A stretch of 64,000 bases of DNA from Euglena gracilis. Its lineage: Eukaryota > Euglenida > Euglenophyceae > Euglenales. The position numbers were made by a program, and so were the translations under genes. The DNA lies in NCBI GenBank assembly GCA_039621445.1, contig CP154954.1:17762589-17826588 (forward strand), written 5' to 3'. The notes beneath the pieces were generated by a model. That model did not search any database. It was not told the origin of the DNA and saw nothing but the letters and a program-made list of their open reading frames with translations. Positions 44,077-54,956 of the stretch are shown here, piece by piece. How positions within the stretch are numbered: the first letter of the stretch is position 1; every line of letters starts with the position of its first letter.

Positions 44077-44518
44077 AGTGTACGTCCTACCTTATCGCTT
44101 TCGCCCTTTGGTGCGCAGAAAAGGATATAAGTAGGCGTAACAAGAAAAAATATAAAATAAATATAAAAGTTGTTTTGCCCTTTTCCCCAATTAAGAGGCA
44201 GAGCACAAGACAGGGGAGAAGCCCTATGGGCTACGGAAATAGATGCCAAGTTCTTGGCTGTCCTTTCAGGACTTCAAATCAGAAAAATCAAACTTGAAAA
44301 CTCAAGTCCTGAATCAAAGACCAGAATGGAATAAAAAAGAAAATACCACCTGTGGAGAGGAGAACCAGAAATACGCTTAGGTATTCCTAATTCAGGCCGT
44401 TGGCCATCTGTAGGAATAGCACCTAGCGTAGTACTGTGTATGGGTCACAGAGCTATATCTGGCCGTAGGCTTATACCTACATACACAGTACCATGGCCTT
44501 ACGGCTACCTGGTACACA
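44077..44518 (-). repeat. Element B 5' LTR
   Basis: This 442 bp copy is bounded by the primer site and by the CTGAG duplication at 44519-44523. The right half of the interrupted 120 bp repeat follows to 44592. Confidence 0.92.
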
Positions 44519-44592
44519 CTGAGCCCTAATTCAATCAGGCAGATCCTAATTCACAGAAAAAATGATGGTGCTGTCTGTAGGTGGCTGTCAAC

Positions 44593-44769
44593 ATACACTG
44601 TTCACTCCGTTGTCTGGGATTACTTTCCTGAGTTTGGATTTGTTTGTTTTTGTCTGCGGCGCAGGTTTATTTCAAGTTTGGTCATTGCTGCTGGAAGTGG
44701 GATTTTGGGAAAGAGATTTCAGTGAAAGGGATGTCAAGTAAAGGAAGGGGCTCCAGAAGTCAGGTCCGT
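44593..44769. other. Unassigned spacer between B and A2
   Basis: This is the DNA between the split target repeat of B and the truncation of A2. No gene or repeat is recognised. Confidence 0.45.
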
Positions 44770-45245
44770 GGTAAGGGGACCTCGGACTTTCACGGTGATC
44801 TGGCTGTGCCACCTCTTCACTCCTCCACTCCTCTCTCCTTCACTCCTCGCGTTGAACACCAGGAGGACGTCCGCCTCGTTGCTGCCGCCCGCCAGCAGGT
44901 CGCCGTTCACGGTCCGTAGCAGCAGTGGTCGCTCGCTACGGCGGAAACATCCGCTCGGGAACAAGTCCTGACGGATCAGCGATGTCTGCGCCCCCGTGTC
45001 GATGAGGGCCTTCGCCTTCTCCTCCCGGCCGTCGATCTCGATGACCACATCCAGCATCAGCTGGTAGCTGCCGCCCCGCCTCTCCGTGCGGCCAACCGGG
45101 AAGGGCCAGCTGGGGCGGTACTGCCACGGCAAGACGGTGACCTTGTGGACCTTCCGCGAGGGGTGGGCTCGTCGGCGGCGGTGGTGACGGACTCGGTGGC
45201 TGCATCGTTGGGCGGCTCGGCGGGGGTGCAGGATGCTTGGCGGGT
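44770..45245 (-). pseudogene. A2 aspartic protease (3' truncated)
   Basis: The frame reads SYQLMLDVVIEIDGREEKAK then ALIDTGAQTSLIRQDLFP, LLLRTVNGDLLAGGSNEADV and WHSQITVKVRGPLTTD, aligning residue by residue with A1 protease. It ends before the ILGYPWL motif, where A2 is cut. Confidence 0.88.
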
Positions 45246-45530
45246 GCACGATGGTCGTCGTTGGCGCGGAGCTCGGGACAGCGCCGCTGCTGGCGGGGAA
45301 GCGCCGTCCGGCTTGGTGGCGTGAGGGCGGACGAGGGTGCGGGTGACGGCGACGGAGGTATCACGCTGGGTGGCACGGCTGCTTGGTGGGTTGGTGGGGT
45401 GCGCTCACACAGGTATCGGGACGACACCTGCTGGAATGCGATACGCCTGCTCTCGGGTGCCGCGCTGCTTGGATGCCACACCCAGCTGCCGTCGGTGATG
45501 TCTCCGTCCATCTTGCTCCTCCACGATGTT

Positions 45531-46478
45531 CTAGCACTGGCCGTCGCACACGATGTCCTGCATGGGGGCCATGGAGTCCGCGATCCAGAAGCGTGTGGGC
45601 TTGCGATAGCCCCACGCCTCGAACATGCAGTAGTCCACATCGACATACTGCATGTCCTCGACGACCTTGCTGTGGCGGAGTTTCCCATATCCGGGATTCT
45701 CCTGCCGCCACAGGGACGGCCGCAGGTATGCGATGATCTCCTTCATCTTGCGGACCAGGAAGTCGGCCTTCCGCAGCCACCGCCTCCTGGTCGTCATCAC
45801 GCTGGAGTACTCGGTGGACGGCGGCGAGGCGGCGACCAGCTCGAAGTCGCCGGGCCAGTACTCCTCCCAGTACAGCCAGCGCGGCACGTCCACCGTCTTG
45901 TTCGCCTTCCACCGCGGGTCGGCGTCCACCGAGACGACGGAGTAGCCGAGCTTCTCCAGCGCCCGCTTCACCGAACCCGTTCTGGGGAACAGGTCCAGGT
46001 CCACCTCTGCGGCGATCAGGTTGGCGGTGACGATGCAGCCGGCTTCGGTGCCGCCCGTGAGGACGGTGCGCTCTGCGGGGGAACGGTGCGCTGGTTGCTG
46101 CGGGTGCGGAGCGTGGTGCCGCTGACGGCGCTGCTGATGGCGGGGGCAGCGTCGTCCGCCTTGGTGCGGACTGGCGCGGTGCTCTCTCCTGCTGCTGCCG
46201 AGCTGGGGGCATCGCGGTGGCAAGATGCTGCGTAGACGATGACACGGGCGCTGCTGGCTTGGCGGGCGGCGCGCAGACGAGACCGGTCGCGCCGCAGATG
46301 TTTGCTCGGAACGACGGGACTTATTCTGTAGCGCGGACCAGTAGTTGTTTGTTGAAATCTCATGGGCCCCGCCTTGACCGTGAGCTTCCGGGCACGGTCT
46401 CTCCCCTCCCTTGGAGATTTGGGGCTTGCTGGGTCTGGGGGGCGTGCGGAGTCCTTTGGTGATTGCCCGCACGCTCAC
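45531..46478 (-). pseudogene. A2 C5 methyltransferase with Cys-to-Ser change
   Basis: Motif I reads LDLFPRTGSVKRALEKLGY then VVSVDADPRW. Motif IV reads AASPPSTEYSS, so the catalytic Cys is Ser (codon 45816-45818). Motif VI is kept as QENPGYG (45693-45701). The block VDYCMFEAWGYRKPTRFWI is nearly the same as in A1. No His/Pro repeat tract like that of A1 precedes it; the preceding stretch is Arg/Pro/Ser-rich. A short frame change links it to the protease. The enzyme should be inactive without the Cys nucleophile. Confidence 0.87.
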
Positions 46479-46502
46479 GCTGGCGTTGGGATTTGACGGC
46501 CG

Positions 46503-46541
46503 GCCCAGACCCCAATCCCTGGGGCCTGGGCGGCCCTTTCA
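46503..46541 (-). promoter_or_regulatory. A2 copy of the candidate recoding hairpin
   Basis: A TGA at 46539-46541 is followed after 7 bases by GCCCAGGCCCC (46521-46531) and GGGGTCTGGGC (46503-46513), an 11 bp RNA stem with one G-U pair. The spacing equals that in A1, although the surrounding sequences have diverged. Confidence 0.6.
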
Positions 46542-49500
46542 CTCATTTTACTGCTCCTGGACGGCTGAGACGTTCCTCTTGCCGTCCTTGCCTTTGCCAT
46601 TGGATTTTCATTTTCCTTGATCTCCTTTGGCTCCACCTTTCGCCTTGCCTTTTCCTTTGCCTTCATCTTGTCTTGGTGCATTCGATGTCCACTGCTCGCG
46701 TTGATACCCACCACCCTTTCCTTTTCCTTCATTTCCTTGCCATGCACTCGATGACCACTGCTCCGCTTGGTATCCACCCGTTACTTTTCATTTTTCACTC
46801 GTCCATGGGCTCGATGAAAAATGCTTCGGGCACCCACGATCCCCCTTGGCCTTGTCTTTTGCCTTGGGGCGCGGGTACCGGCGTTGTCGGCGGGCGTTGG
46901 TTGCTGCGCTTGCCTCTCCTTCTTCGGCCGCACATTCGTCTTCTCCACCTCCTGGAAGTATGGCTCCTCGATGGTATCGTCGACCTCCACGTCCCGCTGC
47001 CACCGTGGTACCGGCAGCTTCTCCTGGATCTCCTTCTCTTCTCGCGCGCCATCTTCGCCTTCATCTCACCATGACGTTGTGGATGTCCTTCACCGGTAGG
47101 TCGCACGAGTCGGCCGTCACCGTGACGATGCTGCCGCCCTCGAGCCGCTGGCGGTCGTACACGGCCTTCACCAGGGTGCGGTGCTCGTCGCCCACTGGCA
47201 CCACCACGAAGCGGCGCCCCGCCTTCCGCACTGAGGCGGGGGCCACAGTGGTCTCTTGCTTGAACGTCTCCTTCAGCTCCTCCACCGTCGTGTCCATCGG
47301 CAGGCCCTCCAGCACGATGGACCGGTGGTCCACCCGCTTGTCCTCCTCCTGCTCCACCTTCCGGCGCCAGGGGTGGAGGGGCATTGTCTCCACGAGGAGC
47401 TTCCCCAGTTCCTCCTCCTCCATGCCCACCTGCCTCGCCATGGGCGCCATCTGCGCGTAATACTCCCTCCACGACTTCTCATTCAGCTTCCCGCTCGTCA
47501 CCAGCTGCAGCTTCCTCATTCGTCGCCGCAGGACCTCCTTTCTCCACCATTCGCAAGGTCCACCTCCGCGAACAGCACGGCACTCTCCACCTCTCCCTTG
47601 GTTTCGATCTCCTCGTCCAACATCAGCACCGTGGCCTCGTCCAAAGCCGCGCGGAACATGGCGAGGCGCTGAGCTGACGTGATGGACGGCCACGCCTGCT
47701 CCAGTTCCGGAAGTAACAGAAGCCACCGTCTCCGCCACTGCGGCCAGTCCTCCGGATGCCCGGAGAACCGGCCCGGGTGGAGGCCGATGTTGGAGTCCAC
47801 CAGAGGCGCCGGGAGGAAGTGCAGGGCCGATGGCTGGGCCTGCACCGGGGCGATGCGGACCTCTCGCACCGCGGACGCGCTGGCGACGGGGACGGCGGCC
47901 GGCGTGGTCAGGCGGGCGATGGAGAGGGACGGCACCCCGCCCCCTCCCGCCGCGGCCTGCTTCCGGAGCAGCCGGAGAGCTGGTCGGAGGGTGGACGACG
48001 GCTTGGACTTCTCCATCTGGACTGTCCTCACCCTTGGCACTGGCCGCTTCTGGGCCACCGGCCCCGGCTGCTGCTCAGCCGGGGGTGGCGGAGCCTTGGC
48101 GGGCATTGCCTGCACCGCATTGGCTTGGGAGGATACGATCTCCTTCGAGACGATCTGGACCAGCCGCTGCACGGCCATCACCACTGCTTGCGTCCGGACG
48201 TTCACCTTCTGCACTTCGGTCTCCACAACCTGGATCTTTTCACCGGGGATGTCCGCGGCGAGCCGTTGCACGGCCACGGTCAGTCCTTGAGCTTGGGCTC
48301 CCACCTTCTGGATCTCTGTCTCCACCTTCTGGATCCTTCCCACGACCAGCGGCGGCAGCTCGGCGAGTTTTGGCTCCTTGGCCGCGGCTGCCTCTACCTT
48401 GCTTGTTAGGGTGGACACCTGCGCCTCCAGGAACTTGACCTGCTCCTTCAGCCAGGCGTTCTCGGCCTGGTGAGACTGCAGCTGCTCCACCAGGCGCGGC
48501 GTCACCTCCACCACCTTGCCTTGCGCCACAGCTGTCGCCTCCACCTTGGCGGTGAAGGCGGCCATCTGCACCTCGACGGCGTTGAGCTACCCCTGCAGCT
48601 GGACGTTCTCGGCCCGCCACCGCTCCTTCTCCTGCGGCAGCTCCTGCACGGCGGCCCTGAGGTGCGCCACCTCCACCAGCTCGGTGAGTCCACTCGTCGG
48701 CACACCGCTCTTCACCGCCATTACCGCGGCCGCGGCGTTGTCTTCCGCCTCCTTCACCTTCGCCCGCATCCTTCGGAGATCTTCACCGAAGTCTCCGAGC
48801 GCGTCGTGGGTGTACTTCTCCACTCTTGTCATCCGCTCCTCCGCCGTGGCCACCATGGGAATGAGCTTGTGGAGTTGTGATATTCCTTGATGTAGTCTGA
48901 CGATGTCGTCCTTCACCTTCACCACATTCAGCATCAATTCCACGTGGGCCCCTTCTTGGGCCGCCATTCTTTTCCTCAGCTCTTGCACCGCCACTCATAC
49001 AGCCTCCCACTCGGGGGGGGCCTGCATGACCTCGTCCGGCTTCTCTTCGACGTCGTACATCTCGCTCTGGTCTCCGGCCGCCAGCCACACCTCGTCGTAA
49101 TCACGAGGACCTTCTCCCTGGCGTTGTTGATCACTTTCTCCTTCTCCCTCACCTTCGTCATCTCCTTCGTCGCCGGAGAGGCCCAGCCCCGGCACCTTGT
49201 GCGGCCGGACCGATGATGGTGGGGTGCGTAAATGCGGGTGCACGGCGGTGGTGCTCGGGTGTTCGCTGGGAGACCGGTAGGGAGGCAGAACTATCACCGG
49301 TGCGGCGATGGCTTGGCTGGACGACGACGCCATCTGCGGCGACGAGGGCCCTGCCACCGGCACAGGTGGCAGAGCAGACTGCATGGACGGATGCACGGAT
49401 GGGATCAGACCAGCCACGGGGACGGGGATCCCGTCTCGGCCCTCGGACTCGCCGGGGCCCAGCTCGTGGCCGGGGTGATAAGTGATGGCCCGCATGCCCT

Positions 49501-49792
49501 CATCAGGGCTCCTCGGTGACCCAAGGCTGGGCACGGGCACCGGCAGGCCTGCGAAGGCCCGCTCACTCTGCAGCTCCTGGACGCCCCACAGGTGGGGCAC
49601 CTCGGACAGGAACGGGAACGGGAAGGGCAGGGAAAGGATCAGCTGGGGAAAGGGTGGGGTCCCGGTGAAAACCTGAGAGGGTGTGGCCCCGGATGGTAGC
49701 CAGGGGGTCGGGTCCCAGCTCCTGGGCTTGGCTGATTTCGGGAGCAGGAGGGGGACTTGGGACGAGTCTCGAGGGTTATCGACTAGGGACAC
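46530..49792 (-). pseudogene. A2 Gag
   Basis: The start is near 49792 (MSLVDNPRDSSQVPLLLPK). The Pro/Ser-rich N-terminus ends at a TGA (48995). The coiled coil follows in the same frame (48994-48587), with a second stop, and continues to the capsid (LHPGRFSGHPEDWPQWRRRW, about 47780). A frameshift near 47530 precedes SWREYYAQMAPMARQVG and the RRM-like block (IVLEGLPMDTTVEELKETF ... RFVVVPVG ... GGSIVTVTAD). The GKGKGK-rich basic tail is recoverable in another frame around 46620-46740. The domain order matches A1 exactly. Confidence 0.85.
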
Positions 49793-50119
49793 GGATTGGA
49801 GGGGGATGAGTGGGAGTCGGGGTGGTGCTGGGAGCGCGGGAAACGGGGATTGTGGGAATGGGAGTGGGGATGGGGCAAGGGATCAGGGGTTCCTTTTCGG
49901 GGTGTTTTCTTGCGCTTCCTGAGGGCTATCGGAAAGACTTGCGGTGGGGGCTACCACTTCAGCGTCCGCCGCAAGGGTTGGGATCTGTGTCCCAAGGGTC
50001 TGTGTCCCGGTTGGCTGTAGCCTTTTCGTGTGTGGAAAATTCTGGGGAGGTGTGTACACTTTGAATTTCAAAAAGAAGGCACTCGAGAAAATGGCCTTCA
50101 ATGGAAAACGTAGAACGAA

Positions 50120-50134
50120 CAAGCCTCTGCTACC
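50120..50134 (-). other. A2 primer-binding site
   Basis: Minus-strand GGTAGCAGAGGCTTG lies at the 5' LTR edge, identical over its first 14 bases to the A1 site and matching initiator tRNA-Met. Confidence 0.85.
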
Positions 50135-50727
50135 AGTTTTCCTCTCTCGCCGGTTCGGTGACCGTGAGCGGAATGGGCCTCCGGCAGGCCGAGTGGGGGA
50201 AAACAGTCACCCGACACTCCGGTAAAAATAGGCACACGCGCCGCAAAAATTCCTTTTTTTTTGTGTCTTTCGGTCCTTGAAGTCAGCCAAGAACCTGGGT
50301 TCCGGCAGCCAAATAATTCAAAAAATGGGGGGGGGGGTATTTTTGGCCAACTCCTTGGGGGTGTCTCTAAAGCAATAGCGGGGGGAGGAAAAGCCTGGTT
50401 TGAATTTAAAACAAGGGAGCGGGGGGGTAGCGGAAGAACACCTTCATCTTGCTTTCCAGCACTGCTTGCTCTTCCTTTTTCGAAATAGATTTGCTGCCTT
50501 TTGTTTGACCTTCCGAAGTGACTTTTTGAAATTCTCGGACAAATGTTTTCTCGAATTCAGATTAATATTTTGATTCTTCTTGATTCAGCACGCACAATTC
50601 TTTGAATGAACCATTCCGAAAAGAGAACTTGCGGGGGAAAAGTACACAGGTAAAAAAAGTAGCGGAATGGGGCAGAAATTTTGCTAATTCAGGTGCACAG
50701 GCGCCAGGCCGCCTCCCGCCTCCCACA
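50135..50727 (-). repeat. A2 5' LTR
   Basis: The left edge is fixed by the primer site and the right edge by TGTGGGAGGCGGGAGG on the minus strand, which corresponds to the TGTGGGCGGCGG start of A1. It is about 593 bp. No partner LTR exists because the 3' part is missing, so identity cannot be measured. Confidence 0.75.
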
Positions 50728-51060
50728 TGGCTGGCCCGTGCATAATTGGCTGGGACACAGCAATTTCTGGGCTTCCCTGACCCAAAAACTGCTGGCTGGT
50801 TGACTGAGCCGGCTCCTGCATGATGGGCTTGGCTGGCCCGTGCATGCTTGGCTGCGCTGGCGCTTGCAGGATTCGTTGTGGCTGGGCTAACTCCAGCCTA
50901 GCTGACTGAGCTAGTGCTACAGCTGGCTGGCTCTGGGCTGGCCCCCTGACTGTTGACTGGGGCTGGGCTGCCCCTCCGACGGCCGGCTGTTGCTGGGCTG
51001 GCCCTCCGTTTGCCTGGTGCTGGGCTGGCCCTTAATTTGGAAATGCAATTCCCAATTGAA
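50728..51060. repeat. Degenerate GGCTGG repeat
   Basis: The unit TGGCTGG or GGGCTGGCC recurs more than 20 times with variable spacers. It looks like an old minisatellite at the A2 LTR edge. A few similar words continue to about 51180. Confidence 0.75.
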
Positions 51061-51074
51061 ATTTCAAACGGGCT

Positions 51075-52230
51075 TCAGCTCCCAAAACTCTCGTGGGTAA
51101 AAACTTGCTGACTCATTTCTGCTGGCTGTGGCTGGCACTGAGCTGGCGTTGGGCTGGGCTGTGCAATTCCAATCATGAATTGCGACTCAGCCCGCCCAAT
51201 TTCCAGACCCCCTGGGACTGAAAATTGTTGAACACCATCGTCACACCTTGCAACTTCGTCGTCTTGCTTGCTGTGATTCTGGTCCCGTCGGCTATCCTCG
51301 TTCGATTGATAATATTTCGGTCCGCTGCCAATTGAACTTCTGGACTCCACAGGGCCTCGGTCCCCTTGGCCCTCTCGCAGCACCTGAGGCATGGACGCCT
51401 GCAACAAACTGGAATTCTTTTCAAATAGGTTGGGAGGCAACAGAAAACTTTCATGGTCACCCAGATTGTTGTAATCAGCAAAAAACACCTGGGGTTCCGT
51501 CTGGAAACCCCCTTGGATCTCCCCGAATTGCAATGTCGGCGACATTACAAACCAACACCACACGGCTGCTGTCCTCAAACCAATGATGACAATCGTCACC
51601 AAAACATCTAACCCATCACCGCAACCAGTTCCATAATTGTTGGTGTCTGAAGTTTGCCTCTGCGAAACTGAGGGCAAAACAACTTACACAGACAAAATCA
51701 TTCACTGACAGTCCAACCAAAAAACTGATTGCAGCTTTCTCCCCTCTGATTACCATGTTTACGCTGGGAAACATGAATTTTGAAATTGCTGAAAAACACA
51801 AAACAGCAACCGCAGCACAAACCTCTGCGACCATGTCCATGTGAACGCGAGACATCCACCCCGAGTCCGCCCCCCCCCCCGAGGGGGATCCCGGCGGCGT
51901 AGGATCTTTATTCTCCACCTCAGTTTCAGGGGATCCAACACCAACTCGAATCCCTTCAGGATCTTCTCTGGGTTCCCTTTTGGGTAAAACCAGGGTGGGC
52001 TCAGGTCCCTGATTCCTACCCAAACCCACTGTAATGTCCAGGGGGGGAAGAACTCCAAGCCATCTGGTCTCTTTCCCAAACCCACACCAACCCTCCCGCA
52101 AGAAACACTTCCAGACTGTTTCTGGATAAATCCAAGGCCTGTGTTGGAAAAACAAAACCCAAACAAACAGGCAAAACAGCCTGACTTCGCAACCAACAAA
52201 ACAAAGTTTCACGAGTGACCGTTCAGCCAA
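51075..52230 (-). other. Possible membrane-protein ORFs, unknown
   Basis: Two overlapping frames, 52230-51616 (204 codons) and 51677-51075 (200 codons), carry hydrophobic stretches: VAEVCAAVAVLCFSAISKF and ISFLVGLSVNDFVCVSCFA in the first, VLVTIVIIGLRTAAVWCWF in the second. Joined by one frame change they would give about three membrane spans and a polar tail. This could be a host gene with an intron or frameshift, or a decayed ORF of an unrecognised element. I recognise no family. Confidence 0.35.
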
Positions 52231-52421
52231 TGGACGTTACCGCAGTTTCAACGGACAATGCCTTTTTTTGATTTGCTTGACTTCTTTCAATGATGTTTCA
52301 TAGTCCAAGAATCTTAACAACTTGCATCTTTGAGAAACTTGGAAAACTTGGAAACCCACTGTGGAAAGTGGAACATGAAAACAAATGTGCAGAACGCGGG
52401 CAACTCAATGAGACTATGCGA
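52231..52421. other. Unassigned flank left of element C
   Basis: Nothing recognisable. It ends at the CATAC duplication (52422-52426) that marks the insertion site of element C. Confidence 0.5.
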
Positions 52422-52426
52422 CATAC

Positions 52427-52840
52427 TGTGTACCAGGCAGCATGAACACCATGACGCTGTGCATAGCAGCAATCTGCAGAATGTACAGTGGCATGCCGGA
52501 TAGCACCATTCCAGGTTCTGCAATACAAATTGCAGAATTAGGAATGGCCTATCCTATCTCGGATCTGCCTTTCCCTTCACAGGTGGTATTTTTTCTTTCA
52601 TGATTTCATTTGCCTGATCAAAGGCATTTTCGATTTCAACACTCCGATTGGAGAACAACTGTGGAACCGAAGTTCCGAAATCACACCTGGTTTGCCTTGT
52701 GCTCTGCATAAGCCCAAAGGCAAAAAAAACTAATAGTTAAGTGAAAGACTTTTCTTTTTTGTTACTCTCCTGGTTCTGTTCCCACGGGAGGGTGTAAGTA
52801 GGCCGACAGGCAGTGGGAATAGAGTCAGGGGACGTACACT
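52427..52840 (+). repeat. Element C 5' LTR
   Basis: It begins TGTGTACCAGGCAGC and ends GGGGACGTACACT, the same tips as element B LTRs, with a largely different body. It differs from 60618-61031 at about 13 sites, half of them clustered near 52555. Confidence 0.93.
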
Positions 52841-52858
52841 TGGTTGCAGATTAGGTTT
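52841..52858 (+). other. Element C primer-binding site
   Basis: TGGTTGCAGATTAGGTTT abuts the 5' LTR and resembles the element B site, with two mismatches in 15. The matching tRNA is not identified. Confidence 0.72.
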
Positions 52859-53088
52859 CCTTCCTACGTCCCTTCTTCCCCCCCTATCTCAACAGGTGAC
52901 CTCAAACAGTGAGTGGTGCTGAGCCTATAGGCTACAAAGCAACCACGAGCTGTTTGGAGCCAACTCCTAAGCACAGGTACAAGCTTCAGGAGGCTCTGTG
53001 CGGTATACGCTGCCACAACCTTCTAAGTTTGTTCCTTTGCTTACCTTTTGGGGTTTTTCTTGTGTTTGTTTCTGCAAATAAATAAAAT

Positions 53089-54826
53089 ATGCAGAGCTCA
53101 AGCACCAAGACATCAAAAGCTTTGATTGGTTCTTTGAGAAACTTTGATGAAGATTTGTTGCAGGAGTATATGCTCCAACCCAGGTGTGTCGCCCTATATG
53201 GGGCAACTCTCAGCTCTATTGAGCATCCCCCCACCACAGTGGTTTCCAGCTCTATTGAGCACCCACCCACCCCAGCTTTCAGCTCTATTGAGCATCCCCT
53301 TACCGTAATTTTCAGCTCTACCGAGCACTCCCCCACCCCGTTTTCCGGCTCTATCGAGCATTCCCCCCACAGCTCTATCGAGCAACCCCCCACCCAATGG
53401 GTGCCACACCTAACGGTGTCCAGCTCTATCGAGCATCCCCCCACAGTGGCCAGCTCTACCGAGCAATTACCTCCAACCCCCAGCTCTATAGAGCATTCCC
53501 CCACCGTTCCCAGCTCTATCGAGCATTCCAACGCCCAAAAGGTGCAATACCTGACGGTATCAAGCTCCATCGAGCATCTCCCCACTCAGGAGTTTCCACA
53601 CCTAACAGTGTTTGACTTAGGCGATAACCCCGCTGCGCAATGGGTGCAACGCCTATCGTCGTGTGGCCCTATCGAGCAAACCAGCGCCCAGTGTGATTGT
53701 CAACCTTTGCTGCAAAGTCAGGCACCTTGTGGTAACTCTCTGCACCAGGATGTCGCAACGGTGCCTACAGGCACAATTGGCAAACAACCCACTGATGTGG
53801 TTTACCGCATGCTGCCAAAGGAGGTATTTTTGCACATGCAACATAGTTTGCAGGCTTTGTCTAATCATGTGGAGCCAATTATGGCAATTTTTCCGCAATT
53901 GCAGCAAAAGTTGCATGAACCTCCCACCAAATATCCCGATTTGGGAAAGTTTATTACACTGGAGCAGTTCGACACCCTAGCTGCTGCATTCCAGGAAGCG
54001 CAACAGCGCATTTTGCAACTGAGCCGTGAATCGGCAAATTTTCACCATATACACACCCAACCTGGTGAAGGTTTCGCTTCCAGCACTTATGTGCAGCAAT
54101 TGGAGGAAAGACTTTCCCAGTTGGAGCGAAAATCATGTTGGTGTGGTGAACATTCTGCTGAAATGACAAGTTTTTACGCCAATATCGCGAATATCGCAAG
54201 CAGGCAGGATGCTTATCGCCAACGGTGGCAGAATAATATTGCTGACATCCAAACCGCAATTGGTGAGTTGCAGAACCGCAATGCGGTACCATGTGCACAT
54301 AATTTCAAATTTCAGCGATTTTCTGCAGATATGCGTGATGAAAATCACCACCTCAAGAAACATTTTTGACGGTCCGATACGGACCGAGCAAACAGTGAAC
54401 CAGCAAGTCAAAAACTTGCAGAAAGAGTTCTCAGCGCTATCCGCGCAAGTTTCGGTGTTCTTGGAACAGCCAATGGCTAAAAACGTGTGGAATTCGCAAA
54501 GTACCCCTCCTTCAAAACCATCTCCACAACTGGAGTCTATTTCCGAAGCCGTGCACACTCTAGCTGTGCGACTACGGGAATTGGAAGGTGGTTTTGGAAA
54601 AATTTCGCAAGATTTTCGGTCTTTTTCTGACAAAATCCCTCTTCTGGACGATATGTCCAAACATCGCAGGCATATTAAGCGTTTGCAGGAAGATATTCGT
54701 GCAATCACCGATCATCTGAAAATTCTCGATGATTTGGAGAAAATTTTTGGTGACTTTACAGAAAATTTGGATCAAGTGCACGCACAATTACGTTTGTTAC
54801 AACAAAAACCGATACGGGTGTTGTAG
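53089..54826 (+). pseudogene. Element C Gag, N-terminal and coiled-coil part
   Basis: From the ATG at 53089 the frame gives a short lead, then about ten SSIEHPPT repeats. The coiled-coil region follows (MQHSLQALSNHVEPIMAIF, TLAAAFQEAQQRILQLSR, VQQLEERLSQLERKSCWC) and ends at 54369. The same coiled coil goes on in another frame to 54826 (FSALSAQVSVFLEQPMAKN, KIPLLDDMSKHRRHIKRL), so a frameshift lies near 54340. Alignment with element B is continuous across it. Confidence 0.87.
53205..53570 (+). repeat. GCTCTATYGAGC palindromic repeat in C gag
   Basis: About ten units of AGCTCTATYGAGCAYYCCCCCACC, spaced 30-60 bases, encode SSIEHPPT. Each unit holds a hyphenated palindrome GCTC-TATY-GAGC. Element B gag has the perfect 12-base form GCTCTATAGAGC at 43599-43610. 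Confidence 0.88.
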
Positions 54827-54956
54827 GCACACTTGCGGCAGATTCCAGCTCCAAAAGTGCTAACATCGCAACTGTGGCAGAGCCTATTGGCACATTGCCA
54901 CAAAATTACGATTCTGCTCATGCAGTGGTCCCCCTCCCCCAGCGGTACCAGTCCCA

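Larger units (their letters stand above)
13507..44518 (-). mobile_element. Ty3/gypsy chromodomain element B (host of nested A1)
   Basis: LTRs at 13507-13946 (3') and 44077-44518 (5') share about 95% identity by eye. Both begin TGTGTACCAGGCAGC and end GGACGTACACT on the minus strand. A CTGAG target duplication lies at 13502-13506 and 44519-44523. The internal order is gag with two zinc knuckles, aspartic protease, methyltransferase-like relic, RT-RNase H, integrase and chromodomain, which is Ty3/gypsy order. A long unknown third ORF follows, interrupted by A1 at 15612-29214. Without A1, B is about 17.4 kb, large for the family. Many frameshifts and stops show it is dead. Confidence 0.93.
44770..50727 (-). 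mobile_element. Truncated A-family gypsy element A2
   Basis: The order from the right is 5' LTR (50135-50727), primer site, gag, hairpin, C5 methyltransferase and protease. Similarity to A1 stops soon after the protease (about 44770), so RT to 3' LTR are absent. It is clearly a diverged relative of A1: the proteins align along their length, but the LTR shares only scattered blocks such as CAAGGGAG-like and CAGGCCGCC-like strings. Many lesions show it is older than A1. Confidence 0.88.

Noticed and set aside
53205-53570. CRISPR-like spacing of the GCTCTATYGAGC repeats
   Set aside because: The repeats keep a reading frame (SSIEHPPT) in Gag, intervals are 30-60 bases and spacers are themselves repetitive.
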